Source: Geosiphon pyriformis (lineage: Eukaryota > Glomeromycota > Glomeromycetes > Archaeosporales > Geosiphonaceae). Taken from it: a stretch of 64,000 nt of DNA. How positions within the stretch are numbered: position 1 is the first letter of the stretch; each line of letters opens with the position of its first letter. Positions 56,786-64,000 of the stretch are shown piece by piece. The notes below the pieces were generated by a model, which ran no database searches, was not told where the DNA came from, and was given only the letters and a program-made list of their open reading frames with translations. Both the position numbers and the translations under genes were made by a program. Location: positions 198,005 through 262,004 of the forward strand of contig JAAOMT010000441.1 of the NCBI GenBank assembly GCA_016748015.1. The letters are read 5' to 3'.

Positions 56786-58195
56786 ATTGGTGTTGATTCT
56801 AATTTTGCCTTATTCTGGAAAGACTATCTACATTTGTATGTAATTTGTCTGGTTTATAGTAAACAATATATTTGTAGTTTGTTAAAAAATTAGATCATTA
56901 GAATTTTTTGGCACTAAGTTCAGAATTTTTCTTGTTAAGTTATTTAAGACCAATAATATTTATAATAATGTCAAATTGGAATTCATTTTGGAAATATTGT
57001 TAAAAGTGTTTCAGAGTCCAAATAATGGCTGCTGTTTCTAATTTAATAAACCTATATTTGAATTCAGTTGGTTTAAGAGTTTTACTAACATAGGCAATTA
57101 TTTGTTTATTGTTATTGTTATCTAATTATAATAAAATAACACCAAAAACTATGTGTAAAGCATCAATGACTAACTGAAATCTTTTACTAAAATCTGAATA
57201 GACAAAAATTGGTGCTGTAATAAGTTTTTCTTTAAAAGTATTAAATGCTTATTGTTGAATTTATTAATATTTTACATTTTTGTTAATCAAATGGTTAAGT
57301 AGTTTAGCAATTTTGGAAAATTTTTTAATGAAATTTTGGTAATAGGAAGCTAATTTTACAAATTTTTTTAGTTTTATAGAATTTCAGAAAACTTGAAAAT
57401 TTTTAACAGCACTAATTATTTCTAAAATGGATTGAACTCTATTTTTGCTAATAATATGTCCAAAAAAGATCAAATTTGTTTTTCTAAAATGACATTTTTC
57501 AATGTTCAATTTTAATCCTGCTTTTTGTAATCATTGAAAAACTTCTTACAGGTAGATCAAATAGACTTTAAAACTTAGAAAATATATATTAGTATTATCT
57601 AGATAAATAACTACTAATTGTCATAAAAGTTTTTTATAAACAACATCTATAAGTCTTTGGAATGTTGTTAATATATTACAAAGTTTAAAAGACATTATGT
57701 TAAACTTGTAATTTTCTTTTTGAATAGTAAATACTGTTTTGAGTCAGTTTTTGGAATCTATTTTAACTTGTTAATATTCACTTTTCAAGCCTAAAATTGA
57801 AAAAAACTTGGCTTTTTCCAGAGTATTTAGCATGTTGTTAATTCTTGATAGTAGATAGACATCTTTAATTATAATACTATTCAATTGTTAATAGTCTACA
57901 CAAAATCTGATTTTGCCATTTTTTTTTTCATAAAGACTACTAGTAAGACCCAAGAGCTTTTTGATGGTTGGATAAAACTATTATTAAGCATTCATTAAAC
58001 TTTCTCTTTAATGAATTAGTGGTTAACAGATAGAACTTAATAGGCTTGTTGTCATTTTAGTAGAGCATCTTTTATATAGATCTAATGCTATACAATATTA
58101 GTTTTTCCAAGATCATTATTATTTTTGGCAAATATATTAACATATTCAGCAATTAACTGTTTTAATTGTCTTTGTTATTGGATATTAAGGAACTT
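56786..58195 (-). pseudogene. B-3 reverse transcriptase and RNase H, decayed
   Basis: Colinear with B-1. The catalytic motif reads YLDN (57594-57605), with the second Asp changed to Asn. The RNase H end reads NVDSLSRIRQN followed by TAG, the same stop position as MRQY-TAA in B-1. Many other stops. Confidence 0.75.
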
Positions 58196-59060
58196 ATGTT
58201 GATTTAAGAGAGTTTTTTCTTAAAACATAGTAGTTTTTAATAATAAAAATGATATTTATGTTTAAAAATAAAATATGTCTTACAATTTCGATAAAATTAA
58301 AAACAATCTGAGAAGTTTTATCTTGGAAGATATTGCTATATATAATTTCAATTTCTAATTTATTTAATAAAACAATAAAGTAGTTGTTAAGATTATAGAA
58401 TATAACTTGAAATTTCTTTTTTTTTTTTGAATATAAACATTTAAAATTGAAATTTTATGTTTTAAACAAATTTGTTTATTTGACTCAAAAATTTATTGGG
58501 TGGTAATAGATTTTAAACAAGTGTAAATTACATGATGTTCTTCAAAAAATAAAATGATAATTGGTTGTAAAAGTTGAAAAATCTAATAAGATTTGTTTTG
58601 TGTATTAAAAGCTATATTTACTGGAACTGTGAATTGTTCAGTTAAACCAAAACTTTGGGTTTTTTTTCACTTTTTTTTAATTGTTCTCTGTTGTTGACTA
58701 ATTGTAAACCCAAAATATTTATTAAGAATAGGTAGATTGCTTGAGTAATTTTTTTAGTATACTCAATTTTGAATGGTTTATTAGTTTTGTTTTATAACAA
58801 AATTGTGATGTCTCTGGTGTATTTTACATTTATAATCTCTCTTCTAACATTAATTTTTTGCTTGCCAATAATAATTGAAAAGCAATTTGAATTATTGCTC
58901 TTGGTAGAATTTTGAGAGCAATTTTCAGGTTGATTTTTGTTAAGCATTTTGGTTAGAGAACCAGAGTATTTTTTTCTGGATATTATAGATCATATTCAGC
59001 ATCTATTTTGTAAGTTTTTTTAGGTCTTATTCCTTGTTTATTGTTGTCAAAATATTGAAG
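58196..59060 (-). pseudogene. B-3 dUTPase and spacer, decayed
   Basis: Aligned base by base with B-1 15140-15970. Motif 2 sequence is recognisable near 58870 (TTGCTTGCCAATAATAATTG) with a small frame disruption. The motif 5 region is near 58640-58670. Not functional. Confidence 0.65.
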
Positions 59061-60340
59061 TTGTATGGCAAATTGATTTTTAATAAGATAGATTAGATTT
59101 GTTACAACTTTTTTTTTGGTTCAGATATTTCAAATTTAATTTCATATTCATCATTTTTATTGAGCAAAGAAATACTAATTATATAGCATTCTGGATACTA
59201 TTGGTTATTACAAAACATGGTATATTCTTTGCATAATTAAATGTTCATTTGCTCTAATTGTTAAATTTGAGCTTCTTTAGTTGAGTAAGCATGATTTGTA
59301 ATTTAGTAGTATATTTCTACTTTATCTTTGTAATTGAATTCAGCTAATTCTATTGTATATTTAATGTACTCTGCTTCTTTCATCTGGCATACATCTTCTT
59401 GGGTTCTTCTATTGATTAAAATTATGGTTAGTTTATAGATTATTTTAATATCATGTGAGTAATAATAGAGTTTGTTAAAAGTATTGTTATATGCTACATT
59501 AAAAAAAGTTCTTTTTTTTATTTTTTCTGCAATTGAAAGTACATATTAACAAATTTGATTACAGATTTTTTCTCTCATTGCAATATTAATCTAGTTGTAT
59601 TTTTTTAGTAATATTTCTTCACATATAAAACAAAGAATATTGTCCTATTTTTTACTTTGTTTGAGATATTTAAATTGTTTTTTATGACATGTTTTGCAAA
59701 AATAGCAGATATATGTTTCATATTTTTCTTCTAAAAATATGTATGCTCTTATTGATAAAAGCTTTTTGTTGTAGTCTTTATATTTAAATGGAATATAAAG
59801 TGATTGTTTTTGTGGTTTTGGTGTAGAATACCAAACAATGTTCTATCCTCTGGTTTTTTTAAAAATTTAAATACTGGGGCTTTTTCTAATCATTTGTTAA
59901 AAGTACCATATGTAGCAGATACTCAGATATATTGTTCTTAATATAAAATCTTTAATTTTTGTGTTTTCTAGTCCAAATTTGCATTGGCTTTAAGAAGCCA
60001 ATTATTTTTAACAAGAGCTTAATATTAGAGTGTATTTATAACAAAAACTTTAATTAGAATAGTAATTTCGTCAATAGTAAAAGAAAAGTTGTCAATTTTT
60101 CTTATTAAGATCTTATTCATACCATTTGTGATAACAATAACTGTTTGGACAGATCTGTTAACAGTTTGTTGAAGCTGTTGTATTAGTTGGTAAGTAATAA
60201 TACTATTAGCAAATTCACTGTCTAAAATTAATCAAATTGGTTTTCTTTTAATTTTAGCTTCTGTATATATTACTGTAATTGCTTTTTGCTTATTGATTGC
60301 TATATTACTAAGTAGAAATGGTGATTCATTGGCTTCAAAT
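59061..60340 (-). pseudogene. B-3 cysteine module and protease, decayed
   Basis: The cysteine-codon positions of B-1 are partly kept (59560-59760). The protease region at 59960-60330 reads with stops. The sequence at the protease active site (around 60205-60240) aligns with B-1 17230-17260. A segment of about 90 bp around the B-1 16800-16890 equivalent is missing. Confidence 0.6.
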
Positions 60341-61559
60341 TTAAATGAGAATATATTTGAGAGGTTGGTATTTTGAGCAATTCTGGCTGGCAAAATTGTA
60401 TTACTAAAAGAGTTTTGTCTTGGTATTGTAGTTTTACCTTCAAAAAATACAGTTTGTTAAAAATCCGATTTTTCTGGTATTGTGAGATAACTAAATTGAA
60501 TATAGTAATGTATGGATTTTTGTTAAGCTGGATTTTAAAAAATTAATTGGTTGTTAGGATTGAATTAATTATTGTTAAAAAACCAATTTTGTAGTATAAA
60601 TTGGTTTTGCTAGATTAATTGTTAAGCAGGTATTTGATATTACTGAGCAAGTAGTTGTTAATACTGTTGTTGAATGGATTATAAAACAGATTGATAGTAA
60701 TTATTCTGGTATTGGAATCTTGGTAAATAATAAACTGGTAAAAGTGATTAATAATATAATTGCTAAGATTAAAAATAATATTAATTATTTCTTTGTTGTT
60801 GGTCTTATTGTATTTTTTGGCAATTTTATTTCCAGTGTCCAAAAATTCCACAAAAGTAACAGCTTTAAGATTGGTTGTTTGGTAATAATGTGTAGTTATT
60901 TTAATTGTGTTATTGGAATGGTTAATATTTTTGTTGTTGATTAGTAAAGTAATTCTTAATTTTTTTGGTTAATTAGTCAATTTTCTCTTTAACTGTTAAG
61001 CTGGTTTTTCCAATTGCAAGATTTACAAGTTTAGTGCAGTTAGTTTTTTTTATTGTCATTTTATAGGCTTTAATATGTTAAATAATAGTGGCTAAATTTT
61101 TTGAAGCATGTGGTCAAACTTTTTTAATAAGTTTGTTTTTTAATTCTACAATAAACTGATCCAAAATCTAGGTATTAGAGTAATAGTTATTAGTTTCTAA
61201 TTGTCAAATTTATTGGAAAAGTTTATTGAATCTTCTAAGATAGATTATAACAGTTTTGAATAATTTTTATTTAATATTACAAAAGCAATTTCAAAGAGTA
61301 ATAAAGATGTTGTTGTTAATAAATTATTTTAAAAAAGCATTTTTAAATAATTACCAGTTTTCAAAAAGTTTGGTCAAGTTTTCAAACCATTCTTCTATTG
61401 TTCTTTAAAGAAAGTATAATATTGCTTTTAATATTCTTGTTGTATTTTATCTATTTGTATTTTCTGTTTTCTGGATTTTGTCAAGTTATTCTTGTAAACT
61501 GGTGTTAGCATCTTTTCCTGTAAATTCAATAATTTTTGTGATATAAATGGTTGCCATGT
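60341..61559 (-). pseudogene. B-3 Gag, 3' part, cut by A-5
   Basis: Includes the Gln/Asn-rich tail (60430-60720) and the zinc-knuckle region (about 60830-60870, with CACTGG-type sequence preserved as TCCAGTGTCC), then the capsid-like region up to GTTGCCATGT at the junction. B-1 keeps GTTGCCATTTTCTC at the empty site. Confidence 0.65.
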
Positions 61560-62418
61560 TGTTACAAGTGATTATTTGGGGTCTCAAAGCAAATAACAAA
61601 TCCATAAGTTGGTGCTCAATTAATATAATGATGTTAATTTCTGAAGATGTTATGGATCTGAAGATTTTGGTTAAGTTCTTTATATAATAGACAGAAATTC
61701 ACTATGGTTGGTTTTGGTTAATTTCTCAAGTCATTTTCCCAATTTCTGTCTTTAGCATAATGGCCAGTTTAATCTGGCAGTCGTGCCCTTCTGGTAAGCT
61801 ATCCATTTAATATATATAATTTTACTCTTATTTCTGGGTCTTTTACCAGGCTATTTGTGACATCAATAACTCACCACTTTAATTTTTAAATCAATTAGTA
61901 CACAACAACAAAAAAAAAGAAAGAAAAGAAAAGAAAATAAAAAAGTTAAGCCAAGGCAATAAATGTTAGTATCTCATTAATAGTTGTGATTAAGAGCTAT
62001 TGTTCCAGTATGGTCAAGTATTAATTACTATCAACATGAAGCATTGATAGTAGAAAGTAGATTTAAGATAGTAAATAATTATTTATTTAATATTTGTGAT
62101 GTAGAAGGTTGCTTAAATAAAATCTAAACTGAGAGGTCTGTTTTTTCTTCTTCTAATGCTACTGCTATATATACATAATTAAGATTCTTCAATTCCTTAA
62201 TTCTTTACATCAAGAATCCTGGAATTCCTGGAATCCTGCAGTTCCTTTTGAGAAGAATCCTGAAATTCTGGAATTCTGCAATTTCTTATATGAAAATCAT
62301 GAAATTTCTGGAATTCTGCAATTCTTTTGAGAGGAATTCTGAAATTCCATATTTATTATGACTACTTTTGATTGGCTAATTTATATGCTAATATACTTTT
62401 TATATTCTATAAGTAATA
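61560..62418 (-). repeat. 3' LTR of A-5 (A1-type U3), 859 bp
   Basis: Left edge TGTTACAAGTGATTATTTGG, right edge CTATAAGTAATA. Next to it is polypurine tract complement TCCCTCCTTTTAATATT. It is longer than the A-1 LTR mainly because the GGAATTC array has more units. Confidence 0.9.
62174..62347. repeat. GGAATTC/TTCTGGAATTC array in A1-type U3
   Basis: Repeated units around TCCTGGAATTCCTGGAATCC and TTCTGGAATTCTGCAATT, spaced irregularly at about 10-60 bp. The cluster is directly upstream (in element orientation) of the TATA-like box. Counterparts are at 5941-6010 and 40025-40145. Confidence 0.75.
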
Positions 62419-62429
62419 TTATTCCCTCC

Positions 62430-63110
62430 TTTTAATATTAAACTCTGTTGAGATCTCCTAATTCTAATTCTCTATTTTTGAGTATTTCTTAAACTTTTTT
62501 TTCAAGAATTACTTGTGTTATCTTGTTTTGTAATTTTTCAAATTGAGCATTGATTATTTTTTCCATTTGGTTAATGATAATAGAATCCATTTCTGGATTG
62601 AGTAATATTTTAGATCAGTCTTGAAATCAGACTTGTAGTCAATAAATAGTTCATGCTTATGTAGTTAGATTGTTTTTTTCCACAAATTGTTCCAGTTTTT
62701 GTAGTATTTCTGTGTCAAATAATCACTTTGTCTTATCTGTATATAAGTTTTGAATATTCAAATATTGTCCTAAGTGAAAGTAACAAAAGTTTTTTGGAAA
62801 TTGTTGTGTCTACCAATTCCATATTTCTATTGTCAATTCTTGATATTGGGTGACTTTTGGTTGTGTTTCTATCGCCAATTTCACTTTTGTAATTATTTTG
62901 TCAATAGTGTTTTCTGTTTTTCTCCATATTTTATTTTGTGATCTCTTTTTGGTGTTTTTTTTGTATCTAATAATTTGTTAATTAATTGGAATTTTCATCT
63001 CTTGTTGCTGGATCAGTTGAAAAAATTATTGTACTAGTGAGTGAATGTTGTCAGTAATTTCAATTTTTCTGATACTTTTTGCCACATCTATCACGTCTTT
63101 ATATATTTTT
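62430..63110 (-). pseudogene. A-5 ORF3
   Basis: The minus strand reads KIEITDNIHSLVQ near 63050, matching A-1 KMEITDNIHSLAQQ. A TGA separates it from integrase at the same codon as in A-4. Several internal stops are present, but the order of the protein is that of A-1. Confidence 0.65.
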
Positions 63111-64000
63111 TTGGTTGATCAATTTAATGTGTTTGTGTCAATGATGATAATTGGTTTTAGATCTTATAGAATTTCATCTGGTCAGACTAATATTCTCTGT
63201 ATTTTTAACTGTAAAATATTACTGGTAAATGATAATATTGTATGGTGATATGATTTTAGTCAATCACTATATGCTGCTTTGACTAAAATTTTGTTGTCCC
63301 ATTTTAATTTATAAGCTCTATTTTCAAGAATTTCTTCTATGTGAAATGGTCTATCTTATTTGGGATCAAATTTTCTACTCCATTGTTTTTTTGCTTTGGT
63401 ATAATGTAGAAATATTTTGTTTCTAATCCTGAATTTGACTGTTTTATCTGGTAATTGGTTATTATGTCTTTTTTTTTGTTTTTCTTGTAACTTTTGGATG
63501 TTATCAGCTGCTCTTTGTCATTTGTTTTCTAATGTCTCTATTAAGTTATATGTTTTTCTTAGCAATATTTCTTAAAAATTGTCTTTAGCTATTGGTTCTG
63601 TTGGATATGTGTTAACTTTTATCTCAATTGGTAATGTTGCTGTTCTACTATATACTAATTCAAATAGTGCTGTTTGTATAGTGTCTTGCTTTATTGTCTA
63701 ATAAGCAAATAGTACTGATGGTATAAACAAATTCCATTCATCTTGATTTTCTTGGCTGATTTTGGCAATTGCTTTACATAATGTTCTGTTAAACCTTTCA
63801 ACTAACTTATTTATTTGTGAATAATATGATGATAATAATGGTTTTTTGATTCCAAATCTTTGACTTAATTCTGTTAGTGTTCTGTTTACAAAATGAGTTC
63901 CTTGATCTAATAATAGTTTTTTTGAACATCCATGTTGACAAATTAGATCTTGATGAATGAATTTGACAATGGATTTTGCATCTACTCTTTGAATGACTTT
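63111..64000 (-). pseudogene. A-5 integrase, C-terminal half
   Basis: Core stretch LLLDQGTHFVN (around 63890-63920) keeps the second catalytic Asp and the Gly lost in A-1. The Glu-containing VERFNRTL region follows near 63790-63810. The GPY/F region is near 63340-63360 with a stop in place of Trp. The N-terminal half is outside the window. Confidence 0.8.

Larger units (their letters stand above)
53568..61559 (-). mobile_element. Family-B element B-3, 5' part cut by A-5
   Basis: Colinear with B-1 from the 3' LTR through ORF3, integrase, RNase H/RT, dUTPase, cysteine module and protease into Gag, where A-5 is inserted (B-1 equivalent about 18640). The rest of Gag and the 5' LTR are beyond A-5, outside the window. 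The sequence is much more AT-biased than B-1, with few frames over 60 codons, so it is an older insertion. Confidence 0.88.
61560..64000 (-). mobile_element. Family-A element A-5, 3' part, continues beyond window
   Basis: Inserted in B-3 Gag. On the minus strand it shows the end of the integrase core, GPY/F region, ORF3, polypurine tract and 3' LTR. Conservation with A-1 is better than for A-2, with intact stretches such as LLLDQGTHFVN in integrase. The 5' half lies to the right of the window. Confidence 0.88.

Overview
The window is 64 kb of very AT-rich DNA that consists almost entirely of LTR retrotransposons of the Ty3/gypsy type, inserted into one another and mostly decayed. I found no rRNA, tRNA, CRISPR array or convincing single-copy host gene. 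The AT bias, the very high density of old gypsy copies and the Gag and Pol sequence style suggest a TE-bloated early-diverging fungus. An arbuscular mycorrhizal fungus (Glomeromycotina) is my best guess, but that is inference.

Three element families can be separated by LTR, polypurine tract and Pol sequence. Family A has LTRs of about 0.8-0.95 kb. Family B has LTRs of about 0.98 kb. Family C has LTRs of about 0.75 kb and no dUTPase that I could see. The layout from left to right is: A-1 (+, 5' end outside the window) to 6651; C-1 (+) from 6652, split by the nearly full-coding B-1 (-, 10457-20378) and ending with its LTR at 23100; A-2 (-) from 23101 to 40215, which carries a complete C-2 (-, 24630-32448) and a solo family-B LTR (33215-34185); a B-2 fragment (-) at 40216-42156 with a solo family-A LTR inside it; an AT-only island with one small open frame; A-4 (+, 5' truncated) at 43665-46399; a family-B LTR remnant; two tandem LTR-like units with an unidentified decayed tract (47310-53567); B-3 (-) at 53568-61559; and A-5 (-) running off the right edge. 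The nesting is at least four levels deep (B-2 contains A-2, A-2 contains C-1, C-1 contains A-1 and B-1).

B-1 is the best copy and shows how the genes work together. On the minus strand, Gag (capsid-like helices, one CCHC knuckle), aspartic protease, a cysteine-rich module, a trimeric-type dUTPase, a spacer, reverse transcriptase and RNase H all lie in one reading frame, broken only by isolated stops. RNase H then ends at a stop and integrase (HHCC, DDE core, GPY/F) follows in another frame. Last comes a separate, uninterrupted 235-codon ORF (here ORF3) that ends a few codons inside the 3' LTR. Families A and B share the dUTPase placed between protease and RT, the cysteine-rich module and ORF3.

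Decay is dominated by C-to-T and G-to-A changes. Stops sit mainly at former Gln, Trp and Arg codons, Gly becomes Glu or Arg, and catalytic Asp becomes Asn. Target-site duplications, where both sides are visible, fit 4 bp. The main points for follow-up are the PR-dUTPase-RT arrangement, the conserved ORF3, the RNase H/integrase split and the exchange of unrelated repeat arrays in the U3 regions of family-A LTRs.
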